A stretch of DNA of 64,000 nucleotides from Marinilactibacillus sp036039175 (GTDB taxonomy: Bacteria; Bacillota; Bacilli; Lactobacillales; Carnobacteriaceae_A). Shown in pieces: positions 51,430 through 58,850 of the stretch. The position numbers and the translations under genes are program-made. Under the pieces are notes generated by a model that saw only the letters and a program-made list of their open reading frames with translations, was not told the origin of the DNA and did no database searches. The stretch spans positions 62,001 through 126,000 of the forward strand of contig NZ_JAYXKP010000001.1 in the NCBI RefSeq assembly GCF_036039175.1. The letters are read 5' to 3'. The stretch's first letter is position 1. Every line of letters starts with the position of its first letter.

Positions 51430-53242
51430 CAATAAAGAAGCAGACTTATTCAACAATCGAGAAGCTGTAATTGACTCATTCAATCATCTACTAGGTCCGC
51501 TTGATAAGTACTTTGAAGAAGATTCATCAGGACTCGAGCTGAGTACTACTGGAGTGGGGTATGGTAGAAAGACGGCTAGCGTTGAGTCTTTACTAAGGCT
51601 CCTTTGGGGTCTTGTACCTTTAGAAGCCGGAGGAACTAGTCATCCGCTATCTGAAAAAGTCTTAAAGGGAATTATAAATGGAACAGATCCAGAGCATGAA
51701 GGATATTGGGGACCTATTCACCATTATGACCAGCTTATTGTAGAAATGTCTGCGATTGGATATATGTTGCTACTAGCCCCAGAAAAATTTTGGGACCCAT
51801 TGAATGAACAAGAAAGAAAACATCTCGTTCAGTATCTCCTTCAAGTAAATACTGTTGATGCACATGACTGTAACTGGTTATTCTTTGCAGTATTAGTGAA
51901 TCTGGGACTTCAAAATGTTGGTGAAACGTTTAATGCAGATGTGATCAATCGTAATCTTGAGAGAATCGAAACTTATTATGTCGGTAATGGGTGGTATAAA
52001 GACGGTTTAGACGCACATGCTGATTACTATGTGCCTTTTGCAATTCATTTTTACAGTCTTATTTATTCTGTCGCTATGAAAGATAAGGATCCAAAACGAT
52101 GTAGTGTTTACAAAGAAAGAGCCCATCTATTCTCTAAGAAGTTTGTTCACTGGTTTTCTGAGGAAGGGCAAGGTATTCCTTATGGAAGAAGTATGACGTA
52201 TCGTTTCAGTCAAATCGCATTCTTCTGTGCATATCTTTATGCTGATGTGGACGTTAAGGATACAGGTTGGATGAAAGGAATGATTCTGAGACATTTCAGA
52301 TATTGGTTCAAGCAATCTATATTCAATGGAGACGGAACTCTGTCAGTTGGATACACTTATCCTAACCTGCACATGAGTGAAAATTATAATGCGCCAGGTT
52401 CACCTTACTGGTCATTAAAAAGCTTCCTAATCTTAGCCTTTCCTGAAGATCACGCTTTTTGGAAAGTTGAAGAAGAGCCTTTTCCGCAAGTCGAGGCCAG
52501 TTATCACGATTCTCAAGTAGAGCAAACCATATTACGAGATAAAGGGCATGTTGTTTTGTTTCCTAATGGATACAGACATAGAGATGCTCATAATCATACA
52601 GCTGCCAAATATGAAAAATTTGCTTATTCTACGCATTTTGGGTTCAGTATTCCAAGGTCTAACCTGACACTATCAGAAGGTGCTTTCGATTCCATGCTTG
52701 CAATCAGTGAAGATGGCGAAGATTACAGAGTCAAAAGACAAGTCGTACGCAAAGTTTATACCGACGAATACCTCTTCATGGAATGGATGCCATGGCAAGA
52801 CGTAACGATCAAATCATGGATTATACCGGGTTTGCCTTGGCACGTAAGAGTTCATAAAATTCAGACACAAAGACCTCTCATGACAGCAGATGGAGGATTT
52901 GCTTTAGGTGTTGAGCCGGCAGATCAGTTGGAAAAAGTGGAGCGAGCTGATGCCGCGCTCATAAAGAACTTAAACGGAACGGTTGGAGCTATAGATTTGT
53001 CTGGAAATGGAATGATAGAAGTCGTTCATCCAAATAGTAATACCAATTTAATCTATTCGAATACGGTCATTCCGTCTATTCGTCAAATGCTGGAGCCAGG
53101 AGATCATACACTTATTCATGGTTTCTTTGGATCCAACCAATTGGATTGTTCTTTAAAAAATTCTATGAATATTCAGTACGATGAAAATACGCACACGATA
53201 CAAATCAATGGACAAAAAATACCCTTAACTTTATCAGAATAG
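51422..53242 (+). CDS. DUF2264 family protein (putative glycoside hydrolase)
   Basis: Cytoplasmic protein of 606 residues. The N-terminal 380 residues form an all-alpha barrel typical of DUF2264: SVESLLRLLWGLVPL, YWGPIHHYDQLIVEMSAIGY, DAHDCNWLFFAVLVN, KDGLDAHADYYVPFAIHFYS and GIPYGRSMTYRFSQIAFF; the rest is beta-rich, with HRDAHNHTAAKYEKFAYSTH. I recall DUF2264 proteins being linked to a beta-glucuronidase CAZy family (GH154), but I cannot verify this here. Start at ATG 51422 after GAGGAGG; the frame upstream belongs to the preceding gene. The gene sits between the lyase-like gene and GH88. Confidence 0.8.
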   Translation: MYNNKEADLFNNREAVIDSFNHLLGPLDKYFEEDSSGLELSTTGVGYGRKTASVESLLRLLWGLVPLEAGGTSHPLSEKVLKGIINGTDPEHEGYWGPIHHYDQLIVEMSAIGYMLLLAPEKFWDPLNEQERKHLVQYLLQVNTVDAHDCNWLFFAVLVNLGLQNVGETFNADVINRNLERIETYYVGNGWYKDGLDAHADYYVPFAIHFYSLIYSVAMKDKDPKRCSVYKERAHLFSKKFVHWFSEEGQGIPYGRSMTYRFSQIAFFCAYLYADVDVKDTGWMKGMILRHFRYWFKQSIFNGDGTLSVGYTYPNLHMSENYNAPGSPYWSLKSFLILAFPEDHAFWKVEEEPFPQVEASYHDSQVEQTILRDKGHVVLFPNGYRHRDAHNHTAAKYEKFAYSTHFGFSIPRSNLTLSEGAFDSMLAISEDGEDYRVKRQVVRKVYTDEYLFMEWMPWQDVTIKSWIIPGLPWHVRVHKIQTQRPLMTADGGFALGVEPADQLEKVERADAALIKNLNGTVGAIDLSGNGMIEVVHPNSNTNLIYSNTVIPSIRQMLEPGDHTLIHGFFGSNQLDCSLKNSMNIQYDENTHTIQINGQKIPLTLSE

Positions 53243-53253
53243 GAGAACAGTCA

Positions 53254-54384
53254 ATGTCTAACCAATACAAGGAAGCTATAGAAGCGTCTTTAAATAAAAT
53301 TAAAAAAAATATCGATCGATTTGGAGCTCAATTTCCACATACAAGTGATCAGGAAGTCTATGAATTAAACGATAATGACAATTGGACAAGTGGATTTTGG
53401 GTAGGAATGCTATGGCAAGCTTATCAATATGATAAAGATGAACAATTCTTATCAGCTGCTCGAGAAAAAACGAGCCAGATGCAAGAAAGATTATCAAACA
53501 ATGCAAATTTAGACACGCATGATATCGGTTTTTTATACACACCCTCAACAGGCGCTAAATGGCAGATAGAGAAAGATGAAACAGCTAGAGAAGATACCGT
53601 AAAAGCTGCAGATCGATTGATGGAGCGATACCGTGAAACTATCGGCGTTTTTCAAGCTTGGGGACCGCCAAATGATCCAGAACAGGGTGGGCGAATCATT
53701 ATTGATTGTATGATGAATATGCCTTTATTGTTTTGGGCAAGTGAAGTGACAGGTGATATAAAATATAAAGAAGCTGCCACCAATTTTGTAGATATGGCAA
53801 GAAGATATCTTGTTAGGGGAGATGATTCAACCTACCATACATTTTATTTTGATCAGAAATCTGGGCAGCCTATCAGAGGTGCTACTCAACAAGGCTATTC
53901 GGATGGTTCTACATGGACTCGCGGTCAAGCCTGGGCAGTATACGGATTTGCTTTAGCTTATAGATATACAAAGGATGAAAACTATTTAGAAACAGCATTA
54001 AGGACAGCGAATTACTTTATTAAGCACTTACCTGAAAAGGTTATTGTAGATTGGGATTTCGACGCACCTCAGGATAAAGATATCAAACCGGATAGTTCGG
54101 CTTCCGCTATTTTAGTTTGTGGGCTGCATGAATTGCTGCAGTTGATTGAGCAAGAATCTGAGGAATACAAGAAGATAAAAACAGTTTTGGAACAAACGAT
54201 GGATCACTTAATTAATGAATATACTACTGACTTTGAATCACAAGGATTATTAGATCACGGATCGTACAGTGTTCGAGAAGGTAAGTCACCAGACGATTAT
54301 GTTATCTGGGGAGACTATTTTTATTTGGAAGCACTGCTTAGGCTAGAAAAAGGTTTCCATGGATTCTGGTATGAAGTCGTATAA
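53254..54384 (+). CDS. GH88 unsaturated glucuronyl hydrolase
   Basis: Hydrates and releases the 4,5-unsaturated glucuronate at the non-reducing end of lyase products, in the cytoplasm. 376 residues, the usual UGL length. The two catalytic aspartates are recognisable: Asp90 in DTHDIGFLYTPS and Asp151 in IIIDCMMNMP, matching Asp88 and Asp149 of Bacillus sp. GL1 UGL. DNWTSGFWVGMLW and YSDGSTWTRGQAWAVYGFALAY are the substrate-site motifs. The product enters the KduI-KduD pathway. AGGAGAACAGTC precedes the ATG; it is the last gene before a strong terminator. Confidence 0.94.
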   Translation: MSNQYKEAIEASLNKIKKNIDRFGAQFPHTSDQEVYELNDNDNWTSGFWVGMLWQAYQYDKDEQFLSAAREKTSQMQERLSNNANLDTHDIGFLYTPSTGAKWQIEKDETAREDTVKAADRLMERYRETIGVFQAWGPPNDPEQGGRIIIDCMMNMPLLFWASEVTGDIKYKEAATNFVDMARRYLVRGDDSTYHTFYFDQKSGQPIRGATQQGYSDGSTWTRGQAWAVYGFALAYRYTKDENYLETALRTANYFIKHLPEKVIVDWDFDAPQDKDIKPDSSASAILVCGLHELLQLIEQESEEYKKIKTVLEQTMDHLINEYTTDFESQGLLDHGSYSVREGKSPDDYVIWGDYFYLEALLRLEKGFHGFWYEVV

Positions 54385-54393
54385 AAAACAAAT

Positions 54394-54429
54394 GACCTTA
54401 GTGGATAAATTCTCCTAAGGTCGTTTTTT
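54394..54429 (+). terminator. Strong terminator of the third importer operon
   Basis: GACCTTAG (54394-54401) and CTAAGGTC (54415-54422) followed by GTTTTTT. Confidence 0.92.
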
Positions 54430-54494
54430 GTTGTATAGACTTTACACATGAGTGGCTCACCCATAGTTTAAAGATATGATACAATAAAGGTAAG

Positions 54495-54506
54495 AACGTA
54501 TACGTT
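54495..54506. promoter_or_regulatory. 12-bp palindrome in the leader of the M24-like gene
   Basis: AACGTATACGTT is a perfect palindrome directly before the GGAG ribosome site and 12 bases before the ATG. A TATGAT or TACAAT hexamer lies just upstream. It looks like an operator for a GntR- or LacI-type repressor, none of which is encoded in this window. Confidence 0.45.
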
Positions 54507-54518
54507 AGGAGAATAGAT

Positions 54519-55913
54519 ATGCCCTTACAACTTAAAAACATTCAGCTTGCAAAAGTTGAGACCCCTTTACCCGAGTCCAATCTAGTACCAGTTACACTAA
54601 CAGAAGAGACCATGAAAGTTCGATTTGAACAAGTGCTAGAGAAAATGAAAGCAGAAGGCTATTCCACGCTAGTTATCTACGAAGATTTAGAACATGGCTC
54701 AAATTTTGAATATCTTACCGGTTTTTTGACAAGATTCGAAGAAGCACTATTAATCGTACATGATGATGGAACAGTCTATTATGTATTAGGAAATGAAAAT
54801 TTGAAACTTGAAAAACATGCTCGTTTACAAGGGAAAGTAATACATGCGCCTCAATTCTCACTACCGAATCAGCCTAGATTTGAAGATAAGCCACTTACTG
54901 AAATCTTAGATCAATCTTTATTTAAAGTGGATGGTCAAGTTGGTTTAGTTGGTTGGAAACTATTTACAGGAACTCATGCGGAATCTAAAAAGATTTTTGA
55001 TCTTCCTCATTATATTGTAGAGACAATCACAAAACAGATAGATTCAGAAAAACTATTCAACGCTACAGATTTATTTATTGGAGACCACGGAGTAAGAACT
55101 ACAAATAATGCCAATGAGATTGCGCATTATGAATTTGGAGCTGCATTAGCGTCAGCCAGTATACTTAAAACATTGGATACGGTTGAAATAGGAAAAACTG
55201 AAATGGAATTAGGACAAGTTTTGAATGCTAACGGACAACCCAATAGCGTGGTCACAATTGCTGCGACCGGTCAGCGATTTGAAAATGCTCGATTGTACCC
55301 AGGCAATAAGAAAATCACTTTAGGAGATCCTGTATCTTTAACCGTTGGATATAAAGGTGGCCTTCAAAGCAGAAGTGCATTTGCAATTCACGACGCAACA
55401 GAATTACCTGAAGGACAAGAGCAATATTTAGAGAAAGTTGTTTATCCTTATTTCAAAGCGATATCTACTTGGTTGGAGAACGTTCACATAGGTATGGAAG
55501 GAAAAGATGTTTATGGTTTAATTGAAACCGCTCTTCCTAAGAAACAGTATGGATGGCACTTGAATCCAGGCCATTATGTTGCAGACGAAGAATGGATGGC
55601 TTCTCCTATATACAAGGATTCTTCTGTTAAACTGAAAAGTGGTATGTTGTTTCAAGTTGACATTATTCCATCAGTTGCAGGATTCTCTGGAACGAGTGCA
55701 GAAGGTGGCGTTGTCCTTGCAGATGAGATGCTTAAAGAACAAATCAAGCTTAATTACTCAGAAATGTGGGATAGAATGGTCAAAAGGAGAGCATTTATCA
55801 TCAATCAACTGGGGATTGATCTTCACGAAGATATATTGCCTTTAGGAAATGCGATGCCTTACTTAAGACCCTTTTTATTAGATAAAGAACAAGCAGTGAC
55901 GATTTCAAAATAG
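54519..55913 (+). CDS. M24-fold (Xaa-Pro peptidase/creatinase-like) protein, metal ligands missing
   Basis: Protein of 464 residues: N-terminal creatinase-type domain (about 30-170) and C-terminal pita-bread domain (about 190-460). Active members bind two metals with Asp, Asp, His, Glu, Glu. Here the first two Asp are replaced in the segment SLTVGYKGGLQSRSAFAI (about 273-290), while His352 (NPGHYV), Asp381 (FQVDIIP) and Glu395 (SAEGGVV) remain. It is therefore probably not a normal metallopeptidase; a creatinase-like metal-free hydrolase or a non-enzymatic role is possible. TTAGGAGAATAG precedes the ATG, behind a palindrome. The NanE-like gene follows after 29 bases, so they are likely co-transcribed. 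Confidence 0.75.
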   Translation: MPLQLKNIQLAKVETPLPESNLVPVTLTEETMKVRFEQVLEKMKAEGYSTLVIYEDLEHGSNFEYLTGFLTRFEEALLIVHDDGTVYYVLGNENLKLEKHARLQGKVIHAPQFSLPNQPRFEDKPLTEILDQSLFKVDGQVGLVGWKLFTGTHAESKKIFDLPHYIVETITKQIDSEKLFNATDLFIGDHGVRTTNNANEIAHYEFGAALASASILKTLDTVEIGKTEMELGQVLNANGQPNSVVTIAATGQRFENARLYPGNKKITLGDPVSLTVGYKGGLQSRSAFAIHDATELPEGQEQYLEKVVYPYFKAISTWLENVHIGMEGKDVYGLIETALPKKQYGWHLNPGHYVADEEWMASPIYKDSSVKLKSGMLFQVDIIPSVAGFSGTSAEGGVVLADEMLKEQIKLNYSEMWDRMVKRRAFIINQLGIDLHEDILPLGNAMPYLRPFLLDKEQAVTISK

Positions 55914-55942
55914 CTTAAAATAATTGTAAAGGAGATGAACAG

Positions 55943-56629
55943 ATGTCAGTTCTTGAGAAAATTAAAGGTGGACTCATTGTATCTTGCCAAGCCTTACCAG
56001 ATGAGCCTCTTCATAGTTCTTTCATTATGGGGAGAATGGCGATTGCAGCAGAACAAGGTGGTGCTATAGGTATTAGAGCCAATTCAAAAGAAGATATCGC
56101 GGAAATCAAGAAACAAACAAAACTTCCTCTGATTGGGATAGTCAAAAGAGATTACGATGATTCTTCTGTCTATATTACGGCAACGATGAAAGAAATTGAT
56201 GAGCTTATGGAAGTAGGCTGTGAGATTATTGCACTCGATGCCACTGATCAAAAAAGACCAGAAGGACAGTCACTTGAGGACTTTGTAAAACAAATTCGAG
56301 AAAAGTATCCTAATGTTCTTTTGATGGCCGATAGTTCAACTATCGAAGAAGTCTTGAGCGCAGAGAAACTAGGGTTTGATCTTCTTTCGACTACTTTAAT
56401 GGGGTATACAGAAAAGTCAAAAGGATTAAATATTGCGGATCAAGATTTTGAGAAATTAAAAATAATTTTAGAAGCTGTTAATACGCCCGTTATAGCTGAA
56501 GGACATATTGATACACCGGAAAAAGCAAAAAGATGTCTGGAATTAGGCGTACACGCTGTAGTCGTTGGGAGTGCCATTACACGTCCGCAATTGATTACTG
56601 AACAATTTGTAAATAAAATTAATTTGTAG
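55943..56629 (+). CDS. nanE: N-acetylmannosamine-6-phosphate 2-epimerase (NanE-like)
   Basis: TIM-barrel epimerase converting ManNAc-6-phosphate to GlcNAc-6-phosphate. 228 residues; GGLIVSCQALPDEPLH is the family start, with catalytic Lys68 in GIVKRDY and Glu186 in VIAEGHI, and VVVGSAITRP at the phosphate site. No sialic-acid lyase (NanA) or ManNAc kinase (NanK) is nearby, so the source of the substrate is unclear; another sugar phosphate is possible. AAAGGAGATGAAC precedes the ATG; a terminator follows 6 bases after the stop. Confidence 0.85.
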   Translation: MSVLEKIKGGLIVSCQALPDEPLHSSFIMGRMAIAAEQGGAIGIRANSKEDIAEIKKQTKLPLIGIVKRDYDDSSVYITATMKEIDELMEVGCEIIALDATDQKRPEGQSLEDFVKQIREKYPNVLLMADSSTIEEVLSAEKLGFDLLSTTLMGYTEKSKGLNIADQDFEKLKIILEAVNTPVIAEGHIDTPEKAKRCLELGVHAVVVGSAITRPQLITEQFVNKINL

Positions 56630-56634
56630 ATCTT

Positions 56635-56669
56635 AAAGTCGGTAGAAAATTCTATCGACTTTTTGTTTT
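56635..56669 (+). terminator. Intrinsic terminator after nanE
   Basis: AAAGTCGGTAGA (56635-56646) and TCTATCGACTTT (56651-56662) pair over AAAT with one G:T wobble; TTGTTTTC follows. Confidence 0.88.
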
Positions 56670-56774
56670 CTAAATATCCTTAGCTTTTAAGTTGAATCTT
56701 TTGAGAAAAAATTATGGCTACGGTACATTTAAAAAGAAAAGTAATCTTTTACTAAATAGTCTGAGGAGGAGCTT

Positions 56775-57563
56775 ATGATGTATAAAGATTTAGAAGGTAA
56801 AGTGGCAGTCGTAACCGGAGGATCAAAAGGAATTGGTCAAGAAGTAGCCATTCGATTTGGCAAGGAAAAAATGGCGGTTGTGATTAACTACCATAGCGAT
56901 GAAGAAGGTGCCAATGAGTCTGTTGAAGCGATTGAAAGTCATGGTGGAGAGGCAGTCGCTGTTCAAGCTGATGTTGGATCTGAAGAAGGTATACAAACGT
57001 TATTGGACACAGCAGTTGACCATTTTGGAAAACTTGATCTATGGGTCAATAACGCGGGTATGGAGAATCAATCGCCAACACACGAATTAAGTTTTGATGA
57101 TTGGTCTAAAGTCATGAGTGTGAATCTTGATGGCGTATTTCTAGGTTCAAAAGCGGCTTTGAATTATTTTGTAAAAAACAATATCAAAGGTTCCATCATC
57201 AATATGTCTTCTGTACATGATAAAATTCCATGGCCGACTTTTGCACACTACGCTGCAAGCAAAGGCGGTGTGAAGATGTTTACCGAAACCATCGCTTTAG
57301 AGTATGCACATAAAGGGATTAGAGTGAATAATCTTTCTCCAGGTGCTATCAATACAGATATCAACGCAGAGAAGTTTGAAGATGAAGAAGCGAAACAGAA
57401 AACAATCAGTATGATTCCAATGAATTATATTGGTAAACCAGAAGAAGTAGCGGCCGCAGCGGCTTGGTTGGCATCTAGTGAATCTAGTTACGTCACTGGT
57501 ACTACACTTCATGTTGATGGCGGTATGACTTTGTATCCATCATTTGAAAAAGGTGACGGTTAA
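56775..57563 (+). CDS. Short-chain dehydrogenase (glucose 1-dehydrogenase-like)
   Basis: Classical SDR of 262 residues, NAD(P)-dependent oxidoreductase. TGGSKGIG cofactor motif (about 16-23), NNAGMENQSP, SSVHDKIPWPTFAHYAASKGG with the Ser-Tyr-Lys triad, NNLSPGAINTDIN, and the C-terminal TTLHVDGGMTLYPSF. The overall pattern fits the glucose 1-dehydrogenase type of Bacillus; the actual sugar is uncertain. GAGGAGGAGC precedes the ATG. It stands alone between a terminator and the aldo/keto reductase gene. Confidence 0.87.
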   Translation: MMYKDLEGKVAVVTGGSKGIGQEVAIRFGKEKMAVVINYHSDEEGANESVEAIESHGGEAVAVQADVGSEEGIQTLLDTAVDHFGKLDLWVNNAGMENQSPTHELSFDDWSKVMSVNLDGVFLGSKAALNYFVKNNIKGSIINMSSVHDKIPWPTFAHYAASKGGVKMFTETIALEYAHKGIRVNNLSPGAINTDINAEKFEDEEAKQKTISMIPMNYIGKPEEVAAAAAWLASSESSYVTGTTLHVDGGMTLYPSFEKGDG

Positions 57564-57767
57564 CATAGATTAGGTTGTCATTAAACATTTTGACCTCTAC
57601 CAGTTTCTATAAAAACTCTAACGGAAGTGTTACCATGAGAAATACTTACTAAGGTTTATTTAGTGACTGTTAGAGTATAAAGTATCTTCTTTGAGCGTAT
57701 CGTTAGAAACGACAAAAGTATGTGCGTTACAATAATTTTGTCAAAAGTATTGAAAGGATGTTCTAAG

Positions 57768-58616
57768 ATGAAGAAAATTGAAGCGTACGAATTGAACGAC
57801 GGATCAAGTATTCCGAAAATTGGATTAGGTACAGTAAATATTCAAGGTGCAACTGGAGTGAACAGTATTTTAACGGCTATTGAAGCAGGCTACCGAGTTA
57901 TTGATACTTCAACTAACTATATGAACGAAGGGATGGTTGGGGAAGCGATTCGACGTTCTTCTGTACCTAGAGAAGAATTGATTATTAGCTCTAAACTTCC
58001 TGGAATGGCACATGACTACGACAAAGCCATCAAAATGATTCAAGAATCCCTATATAGACTAGGGATTGATTATTTTGATAAATACCTTATCCACTGGCCA
58101 CTTCCAAAACAAGGTAAGTATGATCAAGCTTGGCAAGCATTAGTTGATGCACAGAAATTTGGTTTGATTAAAACCATTGGTGTTTCAAACTTCTTAGAAG
58201 AACACCTAAATTCTATTATCGATAAAACAGGTGTTAAACCAGCTACGAACCAAATCGAGAGACATCCTTACTTCAATAACAATGAACTGGTTGAAACGAA
58301 CAAAAAGCTTGGTATCTTAACTGAAGCTTGGAGTCCATTTGGTAGAGAAATTAACGATGTAATCGAGCACGAAACGATTGCTGAGATTGCTAAAAAATAC
58401 GATAAATCACCTACTCAAGTGATTTTAAGATGGAATTTACAAAATGGTGTTATGCCTATTGTGAAATCTTCTTCGTACAAGCATCAAAAAGCAAATCTTA
58501 ATGTATTCGATTTTGAATTGTCACAAGAAGATATTGACACTATTGATGGATTGGATAAAGGAGAGCCTGGCCGTGTAGAAGGACAGCATCCGAATAAATA
58601 TGAAGAATTTGGATAG
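57768..58616 (+). CDS. Aldo/keto reductase
   Basis: NADPH-dependent carbonyl reductase of the AKR superfamily, 282 residues. The catalytic tetrad is complete: Asp and Tyr in VIDTSTNYMNEG, Lys in IISSKLPG and His in YLIHWPLP; ATNQIERHPYF, LTEAWSPFGR and PIVKSSSYKHQKANLNVFDF are the cofactor-binding stretches. The start ATG 57768 follows AAAGGATG; the ATG at 57720 extends the N-terminus beyond the family. It probably reduces sugar-derived aldehydes. A related but partial AKR lies at the right edge of the window. Confidence 0.88.
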   Translation: MKKIEAYELNDGSSIPKIGLGTVNIQGATGVNSILTAIEAGYRVIDTSTNYMNEGMVGEAIRRSSVPREELIISSKLPGMAHDYDKAIKMIQESLYRLGIDYFDKYLIHWPLPKQGKYDQAWQALVDAQKFGLIKTIGVSNFLEEHLNSIIDKTGVKPATNQIERHPYFNNNELVETNKKLGILTEAWSPFGREINDVIEHETIAEIAKKYDKSPTQVILRWNLQNGVMPIVKSSSYKHQKANLNVFDFELSQEDIDTIDGLDKGEPGRVEGQHPNKYEEFG

Positions 58617-58630
58617 AATTTAAATTTACA

Positions 58631-58664
58631 GACAGTTTGCTGTTAGCAGCAAACTGTCTTTTTT
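58631..58664 (+). terminator. Strong terminator after the aldo/keto reductase
   Basis: GACAGTTTGCTG (58631-58642) and CAGCAAACTGTC (58647-58658) form a perfect 12-bp stem followed by TTTTTT. Confidence 0.96.
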
Positions 58665-58728
58665 AATGGATAAAAAGCTTATATTGTTCAATTCATCATA
58701 ATTTTTTCTAAAAGTACGGTCAAACCAA

Positions 58729-58757
58729 TTGATATTTTTTAGGGATTTGTCTATTAT
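58729..58757 (+). promoter_or_regulatory. PTS operon promoter (-35 TTGATA, -10 TATTAT)
   Basis: TTGATA (58729-58734) and TATTAT (58752-58757) are 17 bases apart. The leader from about 58764 to 58850 carries an RBS-masking hairpin. Confidence 0.65.
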
Positions 58758-58797
58758 TAAGTTCTGACTTAAAATAACACTAATTTTAAATAAGTAT

Positions 58798-58844
58798 CCC
58801 TCGTTTTAGTAATATATGAAATCGATGGGTAATTTAAGCGAGGG
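58798..58844 (+). promoter_or_regulatory. Leader stem that pairs with the PTS ribosome binding site
   Basis: CCCTCGTTT (58798-58806) can pair with AAGCGAGGG (58836-58844) over a 29-base loop, with one G:T wobble. The right arm contains the ribosome site CGAGGG that lies 6 bases before the ATG. It may repress translation unless opened. No LicT/BglG-type antiterminator consensus was found. Confidence 0.5.
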
Positions 58845-58850
58845 AAAAAG

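Noticed and set aside
58665..58850. LicT/BglG antiterminator target before the PTS gene
   Set aside because: No match to the RAT consensus and no terminator in the leader could be found.
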